Positions 33,338 to 42,431 are shown, counted from the stretch's first letter. The stretch: DNA of 64,000 nucleotides from Merdimmobilis hominis (GCF_021109255.1 NZ_JAJODG010000002.1), one strand, 5' to 3'. Program-made: numbers and translations. The notes: generated by a model not told the origin, from the letters alone.

Positions 33338-33688
33338 TTATTCGGTTTCAATACAGAAAAGGCAGGGGGACAGGCCAAGCCTTTTGGCCTCATCCAGCGA
33401 ACATGTGCTTACCGTTCGGAATCCCTCGAGCCGGTCACAGATAGGGGCGTGATAGCAAGGACTTTCCTGTAAGGAGTAAAAAACAAGATGGTTTTGATAA
33501 AGCCGGACGGTTTTACGCAGTTTGGCTTCTTTGCTGGCATGGGAGATACTGCTCTTGTGAAGGGCATCTGCCAGTTCTTTTTCAGCTTCTAAGTCCTCTT
33601 GGCAAGTGGAAAGAGAGTACCCCAAATATGCTGTGGACAAGGCGAGAACAGCACAGGCGACCGCAGTCCCTTGGAAAGAGGGTTCCAC
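33338..33688 (-). CDS. Small membrane-anchored protein with Ada-like Cys motif
   Basis: 116 residues from GTG 33688 (weak site AAAAGGG). A single membrane helix (GTAVACAVLALSTAYLGYS) is followed by a charged helix and a C-terminal CYHAPICDRLEGF...LGLSPCLFC, the C-H-C...C..C pattern of Ada-type zinc-binding domains. An ATG at 33738 in another frame begins a Pro-rich peptide (MESSTPITPVKPPKKGLWNPL) that would suit an N-terminus before the helix, so a one-base frameshift near 33670-33690 is possible. Function unknown. Confidence 0.5.
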   Translation of the reverse strand: MEPSFQGTAVACAVLALSTAYLGYSLSTCQEDLEAEKELADALHKSSISHASKEAKLRKTVRLYQNHLVFYSLQESPCYHAPICDRLEGFRTVSTCSLDEAKRLGLSPCLFCIETE

Positions 33689-33775
33689 AGCCCTTTTTTC
33701 GGTGGTTTTACCGGTGTAATTGGGGTAGAAGATTCCATCATAATGGGTTATAATGCGGGTTATTGTAAAAAGAAA

Positions 33776-33812
33776 AAGAACCCGCCTAAACACATTGTTT
33801 AAGCGGGTTTTT
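33776..33812 (-). terminator. Terminator of the tRNA-Ser gene
   Basis: AACCCGCTTAAAC / GTTTAGGCGGGTT followed by CTTTTTC on the minus strand. Confidence 0.85.
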
Positions 33813-33814
33813 CT

Positions 33815-33904
33815 TGGCGGAGAGAGAGGGATTCGAACCCTCGATGGTGTTACCCATACACGAGTTCCAGTCGTGCGCCATAAACCGGGCTAGGCGATCT
33901 CTCC
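33815..33904 (-). tRNA. tRNA-Ser(GGA)
   Basis: 90 nt, class II tRNA with a long variable arm (TATGGGTAACACCAT). The acceptor GGAGAGA pairs with TCTCTCC; the anticodon loop CTGGAAC gives GGA; T-loop TTCGAAT; CCA encoded. Confidence 0.95.
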
Positions 33905-34017
33905 ACATCGGGGTGAGTATCACCCCTGACGAGTTATAATTATAAGGCATTCTGATGCAAAAGTCAACAGGGAAAATGAAAAAATTTCAAAAAAAGATAA
34001 AACAGCGGCTTCCATCC

Positions 34018-35379
34018 CTATTGCGCCTTGGTTTTGAGCCAATTTCCCCGCAGGTAATAGACAATAAACAGCACCGAAGTGAAAGCCCAGCTGATGGGGT
34101 AGCTGTAAATCACAGTGGTCATCTCCCGGCGCAGGGGGAGGATAAAGATGATCCAAAGCACCCGCATCACACAGATGCCGCCGCAGGTGAGAAGCATGGG
34201 TGTCAAAGCATTGCCGGTACCCCGGATGGCGCCAGAAAGGATCTCTACAAAGATATAGGTCCAGTAGAAGGGGGCCATATACCGCATCATCATCAGCCCC
34301 AGCTCCAGAACGTTGGCATCGCTGGTAAACAGATGATACAATGGGTTGGCAAACACCAAAAAGAAGGTGCTGACCACAACTGTGAAAAGAAAAGCCATCC
34401 CCAGGCACACTTTAATAGATTTTTTTACCCGGTCGTACTTCATCGCGCCGTAGTTCTGGCTGACAAAGGTGGTGATTGACACGCCAAATGCGCCCATCAC
34501 CATCCAGAAGAAACCGTCTATCTTGCCGAAGGCCGTCCAGGCAGCCACGGTGTCGGTGCCGAAGGAGTTGATGCAGGATTGGATGATGATGTTGGAAATG
34601 GCGTACATATCCGACTGAAGGCCCGCAGGCAGACCTACGTTGAGGACACTTCGCAGGATAGAGGGGGTAAAGCGGATTTTATGGAAATCCAGCTGGTAGA
34701 CTACCCCTTCCTGCACCAGGGCGAGGATGGCCAGCACTGCGCTCACCACTTGGGAGATCACCGTAGCCAGTGCCACACCCAGAACCCCCATCTTAAACTG
34801 CACAACCAACAGAAGGTCCAGGACAATATTGGTCAGGCAGGAGGCCATGAGGAAGTATAAAGGGCGCTTAGTGTCGCCCACCGCCCGCAGTACACCGGAA
34901 CCGATGTTGTAAATACAGGAGGCGATGGTCCCCAAAAAGATCACCCGCATGTAGGTGAGGGCGCCATCCATAACATCGGCAGGGGTACCCATGGCCTCAA
35001 GGGCAAAGGGGGCAGCCAGAAAACCGATGGCCCCCAGCACCAGTCCACCCACTAAGGCGAGGGCAAAGGAGGTGTGAACCGCCTGGCTCAATTCCTCCAG
35101 TTTGCGGGCGCCATATTTCTGGGCCACCACCACCGTGGTGCCAGAGGAGATGCCCACAAAGAGGTTGACCAATAGGTTGATCAGCACACTGGTGCTGCCG
35201 CCCACGGCGGCAAGGGCCTCCTTGCCCACAAACTGCCCCACGATGATGGCGTCCACGGTGTTGTAAAGCTGCTGGAAAAAGGTGCCGAACAGGATAGGGA
35301 AAAAGAAGGTAAGCAGCTGCTTCCAGATGACACCGTCGGTGATGCTGTTGCCCTGGGATAGGGAGCTGGATTCTTCCAT
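34018..35379 (-). CDS. MATE-family efflux transporter
   Basis: 453 residues, about 12 membrane segments in two MatE repeats. The first contains FGTFFQQLYNTVDAIIVGQFVG, the second GLPAGLQSDMYAISNIIIQSCINSFG. These are Na+ or H+ antiporters exporting cationic drugs or metabolites. ATG 35379 follows AAAGGAGTTG. A weak hairpin followed by TTTTTC (about 35420-35440, minus strand) in the leader might attenuate transcription. The substrate is unknown. Confidence 0.92.
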   Translation of the reverse strand: MEESSSLSQGNSITDGVIWKQLLTFFFPILFGTFFQQLYNTVDAIIVGQFVGKEALAAVGGSTSVLINLLVNLFVGISSGTTVVVAQKYGARKLEELSQAVHTSFALALVGGLVLGAIGFLAAPFALEAMGTPADVMDGALTYMRVIFLGTIASCIYNIGSGVLRAVGDTKRPLYFLMASCLTNIVLDLLLVVQFKMGVLGVALATVISQVVSAVLAILALVQEGVVYQLDFHKIRFTPSILRSVLNVGLPAGLQSDMYAISNIIIQSCINSFGTDTVAAWTAFGKIDGFFWMVMGAFGVSITTFVSQNYGAMKYDRVKKSIKVCLGMAFLFTVVVSTFFLVFANPLYHLFTSDANVLELGLMMMRYMAPFYWTYIFVEILSGAIRGTGNALTPMLLTCGGICVMRVLWIIFILPLRREMTTVIYSYPISWAFTSVLFIVYYLRGNWLKTKAQ

Positions 35380-35404
35380 ACAAACAACTCCTTTTCAGAT
35401 GATT

Positions 35405-35668
35405 TTTGACAAAAGAAAAAGCACCGCAGAAACGGCACTGGCAATAGAGGGACACCGCTCAGAAGAGGGAAGGAAACACCCAACAGGAAACGGTGGTGAA
35501 ACTTATAATGTATTGGATCAGCATTATTATAACGTAAAAAAATCAGAGAAACAAGGGGACATCTGGGAAAATTATTGGTGAACTTGTCTCTTTAAATCCA
35601 TGCTAATTTGGATAGATTGCTGAATAACCTGTTCCATCCATATTCTTACCGAGGAACCCCCCTAAAAA
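35405..35668. other. Intergenic region upstream of the MATE gene
   Basis: No gene seen apart from promoter-like TATAAT/TTATAA sequence near 35495-35535. Confidence 0.45.
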
Positions 35669-35717
35669 CCAAAAACACCCGCCCTAAGGGAGTCACTTCC
35701 CCCAGAGCGGGTGTTTC
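35669..35717 (-). terminator. Terminator of the ABC operon
   Basis: AAACACCCGC / GCGGGTGTTT followed by TTGG on the minus strand. Confidence 0.75.
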
Positions 35718-35720
35718 CAA

Positions 35721-35906
35721 TCAATTTTCCAGTTCAAAAATCAAGTCGATCTCCCGAACCCCGCCGTAAGCATCCATATTGGTGGGCAGGCAGCCCGCAT
35801 ATCGGTAACCGTGGCGGGCACAGCCGTCGATAATCTCCCGGTGTTCGGTGCATTTGGTGCCAAACAGCCCGGTGGTGGCGACGGATATATAGGCATATTG
35901 ATACAC
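35721..35906 (-). CDS. DUF4177-type small protein
   Basis: 61 residues, GTG 35906 after AGGAGGAGC. The sequence YQYAYISV...HREIIDGCARHGYRYAGCLPTNM...REIDLIFE shows the beta-alpha-beta-beta layout of DUF4177. It lies 11 bp behind the ABC ATPase gene and ends at the operon terminator, so it is the last gene of that unit. Confidence 0.75.
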   Translation of the reverse strand: MYQYAYISVATTGLFGTKCTEHREIIDGCARHGYRYAGCLPTNMDAYGGVREIDLIFELEN

Positions 35907-35917
35907 GGCAGCTCCTC

Positions 35918-36502
35918 CTATTGAGCCCCCAGGTCCAAAAGCTGTTGGCAGCCAAGATCCTGGCAGTCGGCGGGGTTGTGGGTGATGAGCAGCAGTGTCC
36001 GCCCCGCCCGATGGTCCAGCAGGTATTTTATGGCTTTCTGCCGGGTGGCTTCATCCAGCCCTTGGAAGGGCTCGTCCAACAGCAGCAAGTCGCTGGGGGA
36101 AAGAACCGCCCGGGCCAGGCTGACCCGCCGCCGCATGCCGCCGCTCAGCTCCCGCACTGGAAGAGATTCGCTCCCCCCAAGGCCCAGGGCCAAGAGGTGT
36201 TCCCCGATGATTTCCCGGGAAAACCCTCGGGGCAATACAAAAGCCACATTTTCCAGGGCGGAGAGGCCCTCCAGCAGCCGCTCCTCCTGGAAGACGGCGG
36301 AACACCGCAGCCCGTCTAGCCCCTCAATTTTGCCGCTGTCCGGTGGTGTGAGGCCCAACAGGATTTGGAACAGGGTGGTCTTCCCCCGGCCGGAGGGGCC
36401 CATGACGCCGGTGCACTCCCCTTGGGGGAACCGAGCGGAGAGGTGGGAGAGGACGGTTTTCTCCCCAAAGGACTTGGAAAGGTCGGTGAGCAGAATATCC
36501 AT
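35918..36502 (-). CDS. ABC transporter ATP-binding protein (NitT/TauT class)
   Basis: 194 residues, short for the family (usually ~250) but with every motif: Walker A GPSGRGKTT (residues 34-42), signature LSGGMRRRVSLARA (~128-141), Walker B DLLLLDEPF, and switch His in LLLITHN. It powers the adjacent permease. ATG 36502 overlaps the permease stop. Confidence 0.88.
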   Translation of the reverse strand: MDILLTDLSKSFGEKTVLSHLSARFPQGECTGVMGPSGRGKTTLFQILLGLTPPDSGKIEGLDGLRCSAVFQEERLLEGLSALENVAFVLPRGFSREIIGEHLLALGLGGSESLPVRELSGGMRRRVSLARAVLSPSDLLLLDEPFQGLDEATRQKAIKYLLDHRAGRTLLLITHNPADCQDLGCQQLLDLGAQ

Positions 36503-37272
36503 TACACATCGCCCCCTATTCGGCGGCCCGCCCAGCGCAGGAGGACCAACAGCAGTTTTTCCACCGCCATGCTGATCAGGATGACGACCAGCGTCCAGGC
36601 AAAGAGCTCGTCAGTGGCCAGGAAGATCTTCGCCTGGTAGAGCTGCTCCCCGATGGAGTCCCGGGGCAGGCCGATGACCTCAGCTGCCACCCCCGATTTC
36701 CAGGAAAGGCCCAGGGAGAGGGATGCGGCGGAGACCAAAAAAGGCCACAGCTGGGGCAGGTACAAGTAGAGGAGTTGCCGCAGCTTCCCCACCCGGAAGA
36801 CTTTGGCCATCTCTAAGAGCTTGGAGTCCACCGCAGAGAGGCCCTCCAGCAGGTTGGTGTAGGCGATGGGGAAGGCCATCAGAAAGGCGATGAAGACCGA
36901 AAGGTTCCGGGCCTTGATCCACACCAGGGCCAAAATGACAAAGGAGGCCACTGGGGTGGATTTGATGCCGGTCATCAAGGGCCGCACCAAAGTTTCCAGA
37001 AGGGGGAACCGGTGGCTTGCCGCCGCCAAAGCTCCCCCAAAAACCATGGCCAGCAGGAACCCCAGGCTGATCCGCCCAAAGGAGCTGGCGATGGACCTCC
37101 AAAAAAGGCCGGTGGCGGCAAGGCGGCCCAAGGCTTTGGACACCGCAGCAGGGGAGGCCAGAAGGATTTCCTGTCCCACAGCCACGCTGCCCAGCTGCCA
37201 GACCGCCAGCCAGAAGAGGAGAGGCCAAACTTTATTCCAAAGGGGGTTACCGCGCGAAGTAGAACGCATCAT
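36502..37272 (-). CDS. ABC transporter permease (NitT/TauT class)
   Basis: 256 residues with about six membrane helices. The BPD_transp_1 EAA-like loop is near residue 150 (EMAKVFRVGKLRQLLYLYLPQLWPF). The start overlaps the binding-protein gene by 26 bp. Similarity is to SsuC/TauC-type permeases; the substrate is not evident. Confidence 0.88.
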   Translation of the reverse strand: MMRSTSRGNPLWNKVWPLLFWLAVWQLGSVAVGQEILLASPAAVSKALGRLAATGLFWRSIASSFGRISLGFLLAMVFGGALAAASHRFPLLETLVRPLMTGIKSTPVASFVILALVWIKARNLSVFIAFLMAFPIAYTNLLEGLSAVDSKLLEMAKVFRVGKLRQLLYLYLPQLWPFLVSAASLSLGLSWKSGVAAEVIGLPRDSIGEQLYQAKIFLATDELFAWTLVVILISMAVEKLLLVLLRWAGRRIGGDV

Positions 37273-38266
37273 CGGGGAGGTTGCCTCCTACGGATTGGGG
37301 GTTCTGCTGGAACAGCACCGACAGGTATCCACCCACCCTCTCCTTCATGGCATCCCCTTCCAGGAAGGTGATGCTGCAGTTGGGCAGGGCCTTCTGGGCC
37401 ACAGCGGCGGGGGCCACACCGAATTTCTCCACCAGGGCGGCGGCATCCTCGGTGTTCTCATTGACATAGGCAACCGAGGCTTTGTATTCCTCCAGGAATT
37501 GGCTGGCGGCTTCCGGGTTCTGCTCTAAGAAATCCCGGCTGAAGATGAGCACGCCGGTGACCATGCCGCTGCCGTCGGAGGAGACCTTGTCCCACTCCTC
37601 AGAGAGGTTCAGTGCCACCCGCAGGTTCTCGTTTTTAGCCATGGCGGTGGTGACAAAGGGCTCGGGCAGCATGGCGATCTGGGCAGTGCCCTCCGCTAGG
37701 GCGGCGGCAACCTCTGCGGCCTCGCTTTTAAACTCGATGGTCACATCCGAAGCGGGGTCGATGCCGTTCTGGGTGAGCACATAGTTGAGGGAGTACTCCG
37801 GGGTGGTGCCTTTGCCGGTGGTGTAGATGGTCTTGCCCTTCAGATCCGCCACCGATTGGATGGTGTCGCCGGTCTCCACCACATACAGGACGCCCAGGGT
37901 ATTGACGGCACCCACGGCGATTTTGCCCTCAGTTTTGTTGTACAGCACCGAGGCCAGGTTGCAGGGCACCGCGGCGGCATCCAGCTCCCCTTTGCCGATG
38001 GCTGCTGTGATCTCGTCGGCGGTGGCGGCCAGGGTAAATTCATATTGGTTGGCCGAGGAGCCGGCTTCGTTGTCCTCCAAAAGCTTGACTAAGCCCATGG
38101 TGGTGGGCCCTTTGAGAGCCGCTAGGCGGATGGTGGTCCGCTGGGTCTGGGAACTGGGGGAGTTGGAGGAACTGGAGGAGTCCCCATTGTTGCTGCATCC
38201 GGCAAAAACAGAGAGGGAAAGCACCGCGGCCAGTGCAAGGGAGAGGATTTTTTGTGGGGTTTGCAT
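37247..38266 (-). CDS. ABC transporter substrate-binding lipoprotein (NitT/TauT class)
   Basis: 339 residues. The lipobox VFAGCSNNG gives Cys near 23, followed by a Ser-rich linker. The mature part resembles NMT1/TauA-like binding proteins (LAALKGPTTMGLVKLLED, ITAAIGKGELDAAAVP, GVLYVVE). ATG 38266 follows AGAAGGTTG. No sulfonate, nitrate or thiamin enzyme adjoins the operon. The order is binding protein, permease, ATPase, DUF4177. Confidence 0.88.
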   Translation of the reverse strand: MQTPQKILSLALAAVLSLSVFAGCSNNGDSSSSSNSPSSQTQRTTIRLAALKGPTTMGLVKLLEDNEAGSSANQYEFTLAATADEITAAIGKGELDAAAVPCNLASVLYNKTEGKIAVGAVNTLGVLYVVETGDTIQSVADLKGKTIYTTGKGTTPEYSLNYVLTQNGIDPASDVTIEFKSEAAEVAAALAEGTAQIAMLPEPFVTTAMAKNENLRVALNLSEEWDKVSSDGSGMVTGVLIFSRDFLEQNPEAASQFLEEYKASVAYVNENTEDAAALVEKFGVAPAAVAQKALPNCSITFLEGDAMKERVGGYLSVLFQQNPQSVGGNLPDDAFYFAR

Positions 38267-38327
38267 CAATATCAACCTTCTATCCTGCAAAATTATCCGG
38301 TTCCCAAGGTGGGAATGGAACAAGTCA

Positions 38328-38357
38328 AATATACCGCAAAAGTCTATTACTTGTCAA
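38328..38357 (-). promoter_or_regulatory. Promoter of the ABC operon
   Basis: Minus strand: TTGACA (38352-38357), 18-bp spacer, TATATT (38328-38333). Confidence 0.75.
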
Positions 38358-38491
38358 CGAAAGGGGCGGGCAAACCTGAAATAAAGGGGGGCTCTTGCTG
38401 GGATGGTATCAAGGGGGGCCAATACCATCCACATGTTTCCAGCAGACCGCCGCCAAGCGGCGGAGATTCCGGGCGAGGGGAGCGATCCCGC

Positions 38492-38677
38492 TTGTTTTTT
38501 GCAGGGAAACACAGTATAATAGGAATCGGTAGCGCCCCTGCTGAGCCTGTCGTATTCAATGGTGGGGACGCCGCGCCCATCCAATGAAGGAGCCGGCCCT
38601 TTTACCGCCGGCGCGCCGCCGTTTTGGCGGCTGTTTGTTGTATCTGTGAATTTCATTTGGAAGGATTGGACAGCGCT
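38492..38677 (+). promoter_or_regulatory. Promoter and ~150-nt leader of the CDF transporter gene
   Basis: TTGTTT (38492-38497), 17-bp spacer, TATAAT (38515-38520). The leader is GC-rich with a GCCGCC/GGCGGC hairpin (38619-38635) followed by TGTTTGTTG, which may be an attenuator. It does not fit the NiCo or Mn riboswitch patterns I know. Confidence 0.5.
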
Positions 38678-39844
38678 ATGATTGATTTTCTCATCCGGCG
38701 GTGCATCAAAGATGCGGACAACACCTCCGACGTCAGGGTCCGCACCCGTTATGGCGCCTTGAGCAGCGGGGTAGGCATTTTGTGCAACCTGTTGTTGTTT
38801 GCCGTAAAATTCCTGCTGGGGACCCTCTCCGGCAGCATCGCCATCACGGCGGACGCTTTCAACAACCTGTCGGACGTGGGTTCCTCGGCGGTGACTTTGG
38901 CGGGGTTTAAGATGGCTTCCAAACCGGCGGATAAGGACCATCCTTATGGCCACGGCCGGATTGAATACCTCTGTGGCCTGCTGATCGCCTTCTTCATCCT
39001 GATGGTGGGCATTGAGTTTGTCAAAAACTCGGTGGAAAAAATCCTCCACCCAGAGCCCATCCTATTCAGCTATGCCGTTCTGGCCGGCCTTGTGGTCTCG
39101 GTGCTGGTCAAACTGTGGATGAACCGGTTTAACACGGTGCTCAGCAAACGGATCGATTCCCCCTCCCTGGCGGCGACGGCGGCGGACAGCTTATCCGACG
39201 CCATGGCCACCGGCGTCACCATGATCTCGGTCATCGCTTCCGCTTTCACCGACCTGCCGGTGGATGGGGTGATCGGCCTCATCGTGGCGGTGATGATCCT
39301 CAAGGCGGGATACGGCGTGGCCCAGGACACCCTGAACCCCCTGCTGGGCAGCCCTCCAGACCCGGCGCTGGTCAAGGACATCAAGGAGCGGATGCTCACC
39401 TACCCGGACATCATCGGTGTCCACGATCTGATGGTCCACGACTACGGCCCCGGCCGGATTTTTGTCTCCGCCCACGCGGAAGTCCCCGCCAACGGGGATA
39501 TTTTGAGTTGCCATGACACCATCGACACCGCCGAGCGGGAGATTTCCAAGGCACTGAACCTCCAGCTGGTCATCCACATGGACCCCATCGAGACCGAGTG
39601 CGAGGTCACCAATACCTTAAAAAGGGTGGTGGAAGAGGTGATTGCCGGAGTGGATAAAAGCCTTTCTATCCACGATTTCCGGGTGGTGATCGGCCCCACC
39701 CACACCAACTTGATCTTCGACCTGGTGCTCCCCATCGAAAGCAAGTGGAGCCCCAAGGAGATTTCCGACCTCATCGACCGGAAAATCCGGGAGGTGGACA
39801 ATCACGTGTTCACCGTCATCACGGTGGACCGGGATTATGTATAA
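38678..39844 (+). CDS. Cation diffusion facilitator transporter
   Basis: 388 residues with six membrane helices and a C-terminal cytoplasmic domain. Metal-site motifs: ITADAFNNLSDVGSS in TM2 and SLAATAADSLSDAMATG in TM5; DHPYGHGRIEY links TM2-3. It exports Zn2+, Mn2+, Fe2+ or Co2+ in exchange for protons. ATG 38678 is chosen as the start of the conserved region, with GGAAGGATT 14 bases upstream. The C-terminal extension (~300-388) is longer than in minimal CDF proteins. Confidence 0.9.
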   Translation: MIDFLIRRCIKDADNTSDVRVRTRYGALSSGVGILCNLLLFAVKFLLGTLSGSIAITADAFNNLSDVGSSAVTLAGFKMASKPADKDHPYGHGRIEYLCGLLIAFFILMVGIEFVKNSVEKILHPEPILFSYAVLAGLVVSVLVKLWMNRFNTVLSKRIDSPSLAATAADSLSDAMATGVTMISVIASAFTDLPVDGVIGLIVAVMILKAGYGVAQDTLNPLLGSPPDPALVKDIKERMLTYPDIIGVHDLMVHDYGPGRIFVSAHAEVPANGDILSCHDTIDTAEREISKALNLQLVIHMDPIETECEVTNTLKRVVEEVIAGVDKSLSIHDFRVVIGPTHTNLIFDLVLPIESKWSPKEISDLIDRKIREVDNHVFTVITVDRDYV

Positions 39845-39856
39845 AGACAGATTTCC

Positions 39857-39888
39857 GGGCGGGGAGCGTCGCTCCCCGCCCTTTTTTA
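39857..39888 (+). terminator. Terminator of the CDF gene
   Basis: GGGCGGGGAGC / GCTCCCCGCCC followed by TTTTTT. Confidence 0.9.
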
Positions 39889-39919
39889 AAACCAATTGAC
39901 CGAAAAAGGAGAATCCCAT

Positions 39920-41014
39920 TTGAACGACCTGGATTTTTTAAACCTGGACCGCCAAGCTTTCCCGCCCGATGGCTCCCTGCCCGACATCGCCAGCCCTCTG
40001 CTGGCCTGGTACGACCGGGGCAGAAGGGTCCTGCCCTGGCGGGAGGAACCCACCCCATACCGGGTTTGGGTGTCGGAGATCATGCTCCAGCAGACCCGAG
40101 TGCAGGCGGTGCTGCCTTACTTTGAACGATTTTTGGCCGCCCTGCCCACTTTGCGGGATTTGGCGGAAGCACCGGAGGAACAGCTGGCCAAACTGTGGGA
40201 GGGTTTGGGTTACTACAGCCGGGTGCGCAACATGAAAAAAGCCGCCCAGCTGGCGGTGGAGCGGTACGGCGGGGAACTGCCCCCATCTTATGAAGCGCTG
40301 CTGTCCCTCCCCGGCATTGGGGAGTACACGGCGGGGGCGGTGTCCTCCATCGCCTTTGGCATCCCGGTGCCGGCGGTGGACGGCAACGTGCTGCGGGTCT
40401 TTTCCCGGGTGTTCGGCTGCTGGGCGGACGTCCTCGACCCCAAGACCAAGCGGGGATTCCAGGCCGTCGCCTCCCGGCTGCTTCCAGAGGACCGGCCAGG
40501 GGATTTTAACCAGTCGCTGATGGAGCTGGGGGCCACTGTCTGCCTGCCCAACGGGGCTCCTCACTGCCTGGAATGCCCCCTGCGGGAGCTTTGCTGCGCC
40601 TACCGGGAGGGCACCGCTGCCGACCTGCCGGTAAAGGCCCCCAAAAAGGCACGCCGGGTGGAGGAGCGGACGGTGTTCCTCCTCATTTGGGATGGACGGG
40701 TGCTGGTGCGCCGCCGGCCGGACAAGGGCCTGCTGGCTGGGCTGTGGGAATTCCCCAATGTGGAGGGATGGCGAACCCGGGAAGAGGCAGCAGCCCTTTT
40801 GCGGGAATACCAGCCAGAGAAGCTGATCCCCCTTCGGGAAGCCAAGCACATCTTTTCCCATGTGGAATGGCGGATGGCCGGATTTTTGGCACAGTGCGCT
40901 TCCCCTGGGGAGCCAAAAGAAGGGGAACGCTGGGTCACCCGGGAAGAGCTGGAGGGGGAGTGCGCCGTCCCCAGTGCCTTCCGGGCTTACCGGGATTTGG
41001 GAGGGAGACTGTAA
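39920..41014 (+). CDS. mutY: A/G-specific adenine DNA glycosylase
   Basis: 364 residues. Catalytic region SEIMLQQTRVQAVLPYF (Glu), helix-hairpin-helix LLSLPGIGEYTAGAV, catalytic Asp in PAVDGNVLRVFSR, the [4Fe-4S] cluster Cys set (CLECPLRELC), and a C-terminal Nudix-like recognition domain (RRRPDKGLLAGLWEFPNVEG). It removes adenine opposite 8-oxoguanine. TTG 39920 is the start because AAGGAG is eight bases upstream. It overlaps the next gene (TAATG). Confidence 0.93.
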   Translation: MNDLDFLNLDRQAFPPDGSLPDIASPLLAWYDRGRRVLPWREEPTPYRVWVSEIMLQQTRVQAVLPYFERFLAALPTLRDLAEAPEEQLAKLWEGLGYYSRVRNMKKAAQLAVERYGGELPPSYEALLSLPGIGEYTAGAVSSIAFGIPVPAVDGNVLRVFSRVFGCWADVLDPKTKRGFQAVASRLLPEDRPGDFNQSLMELGATVCLPNGAPHCLECPLRELCCAYREGTAADLPVKAPKKARRVEERTVFLLIWDGRVLVRRRPDKGLLAGLWEFPNVEGWRTREEAAALLREYQPEKLIPLREAKHIFSHVEWRMAGFLAQCASPGEPKEGERWVTREELEGECAVPSAFRAYRDLGGRL

Positions 41015-41589
41015 TGCTGCGGGATAGGATAAAAAACTTTGTGCCCCACACCCCCCAGGAGGCCGCAGACCAAGAGCTGGTGCTCTACTGCCTTAGCCGG
41101 GGGGATGAACTTCTGACCCGGGAAAACCCAGTCTGCCACTTTACCGCCTCCGCCTGGGTGGTCAATCCGGGGCGGGACAAGGTGCTGATGGCCTACCACA
41201 ACATCTACCGCTCCTGGGCCTGGACCGGGGGACACGCCGATGGGGAAGAGGACCTCTGCGCCGTCGCGCGCCGGGAAGTGGAGGAGGAGACCGGCCTTCA
41301 GGGCCTGCTCCTTCTATGCAGTGAACCCATCGCCCTGGACGTGCTGCCGGTTCCGCCCCACCAAAAGCGGGGGAAACCGGTGGCCAGCCACCTCCACCTC
41401 AACCTGACCTACCTCTTTGAGGGGGACGACGCCTTGCCGCTGCGGATTAAAGAGGATGAAAACAGCCGGGTGGGCTGGCTTCCCGCCGGGGAGCTGTCCC
41501 GGTATGTCTCCGAGGAGGCCATGCTGTCGGTCTACCAGAAGATGATGGACCGGGCGGGGGAATATCCCCCTGCCTTGTCAGGAAAATAA
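41014..41589 (+). CDS. Nudix hydrolase
   Basis: 191 residues. Nudix box GGHADGEEDLCAVARREVEEETGLQG at about residues 70-95, complete. The N-terminal helical part (IKNFVPHTPQEAADQELVL) is typical of a subfamily common in clostridia. It is coupled to mutY, which suggests, but does not prove, a role in sanitising oxidised nucleotides. Confidence 0.88.
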   Translation: MLRDRIKNFVPHTPQEAADQELVLYCLSRGDELLTRENPVCHFTASAWVVNPGRDKVLMAYHNIYRSWAWTGGHADGEEDLCAVARREVEEETGLQGLLLLCSEPIALDVLPVPPHQKRGKPVASHLHLNLTYLFEGDDALPLRIKEDENSRVGWLPAGELSRYVSEEAMLSVYQKMMDRAGEYPPALSGK

Positions 41590-41647
41590 CCAAAGAAATG
41601 TTACCCAGTTTGACCGGCAAATGTTAGTCGACCAACCAAAAATAGAG

Positions 41648-41684
41648 GACGGCGCCTGGATGCATCTTGATCCGGGCGCCGTTT
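41648..41684 (+). terminator. Terminator of the mutY-Nudix operon
   Basis: GACGGCGCCTGGAT / ATCCGGGCGCCGTTTGTT. Confidence 0.85.
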
Positions 41685-41705
41685 GTTGCTATACTAAAGG
41701 CCAAT

Positions 41706-41803
41706 AGCAGAGTAGGCTGACAGGCGTGAAGTGTCCGACAGACGGGGAGTTGTTGTCGGGACGAAAAGCGCAAGCTTGCGGTCGGTCAGCCGCATCCCGC
41801 TGC
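41706..41803 (+). ncRNA. THF (tetrahydrofolate) riboswitch
   Basis: GCAGAGTAGGCTGA...GGCGTGAAGTGT, GGGGAGTTGTTG, ACGAAAAGCGC, GCGGTCGGTCAGCCGCATCCCGCTGC: all conserved blocks of the THF aptamer in order. Downstream CCTCC (41821-41825) can pair with the GGAGG of the folT ribosome binding site, suggesting translational control. Confidence 0.9.
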
Positions 41804-41870
41804 GAACAAATTCATGGGGTCCTCCCCCGAAAATTTGTCCGTACGCAAATTTATGGAAGGAGGTACTGCT

Positions 41871-42431
41871 ATGAATTTTTTTGTTTCCGTCAAGGAAAGC
41901 CTATCCCAATCCGCTAAGGAGCTGAAAAAGCTCCCGTCCCTCACCGGGGCTTCTATGCTGCTGGCGCTGGACGTCATCCTCTCCTTTTTCTTCCGGCTGG
42001 AGCTCTCCCAGACCCTTCGGGTGGGGATCTCTTTTGTGGCCCGCGGCGCCTGCGGCATGTTGTACGGCCCGGTGGTGCTTTCCCTTTCCGCGGCGGCGGG
42101 GGATTTGATCAAGTACGTCCTCAAGCCAACTGGCCCTTATTTTTGGGGGTTCACCTTCAACGCTGCCTTAGCGGGGCTGATCTATGGCCTCTTTCTCTAT
42201 AAGGGGAAGGTCAGCGTGTGGCGGGTCGTCGCCGCCAAGGGCTTGGTCAATGTGCTGGTCAACGGGGTGCTGGGCACCTACTGGAAGACCCTCCTGTATG
42301 GCAAAGCGTTTATGGTGACGGTGGTTCCCAGTGTGGTGAAGAACATCACCATGCTCCCCATCGAGTGTTTGATCCTCTACGTCAGCCTCAAGGCGTTCCA
42401 AGAGGTGTTCCGGCGGTTGAAAAAACTGTAA
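41871..42431 (+). CDS. folT: Folate ECF transporter S component
   Basis: 186 residues with five to six membrane helices (LLALDVILSFFF, FVARGACGMLYGPVVL, GDLIKYVLKPTGPYFWGFTF). It is the substrate-binding membrane subunit of an energy-coupling-factor transporter; the shared A/A'/T subunits are elsewhere. ATG 41871 follows GGAAGGAGG. The THF riboswitch confirms folate as the substrate. Confidence 0.92.
   Translation: MNFFVSVKESLSQSAKELKKLPSLTGASMLLALDVILSFFFRLELSQTLRVGISFVARGACGMLYGPVVLSLSAAAGDLIKYVLKPTGPYFWGFTFNAALAGLIYGLFLYKGKVSVWRVVAAKGLVNVLVNGVLGTYWKTLLYGKAFMVTVVPSVVKNITMLPIECLILYVSLKAFQEVFRRLKKL

Noticed and set aside
38521..38640. CDF leader as a NiCo, fluoride or yybP-ykoY riboswitch
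   Set aside because: None of the conserved blocks of those classes could be placed in order.
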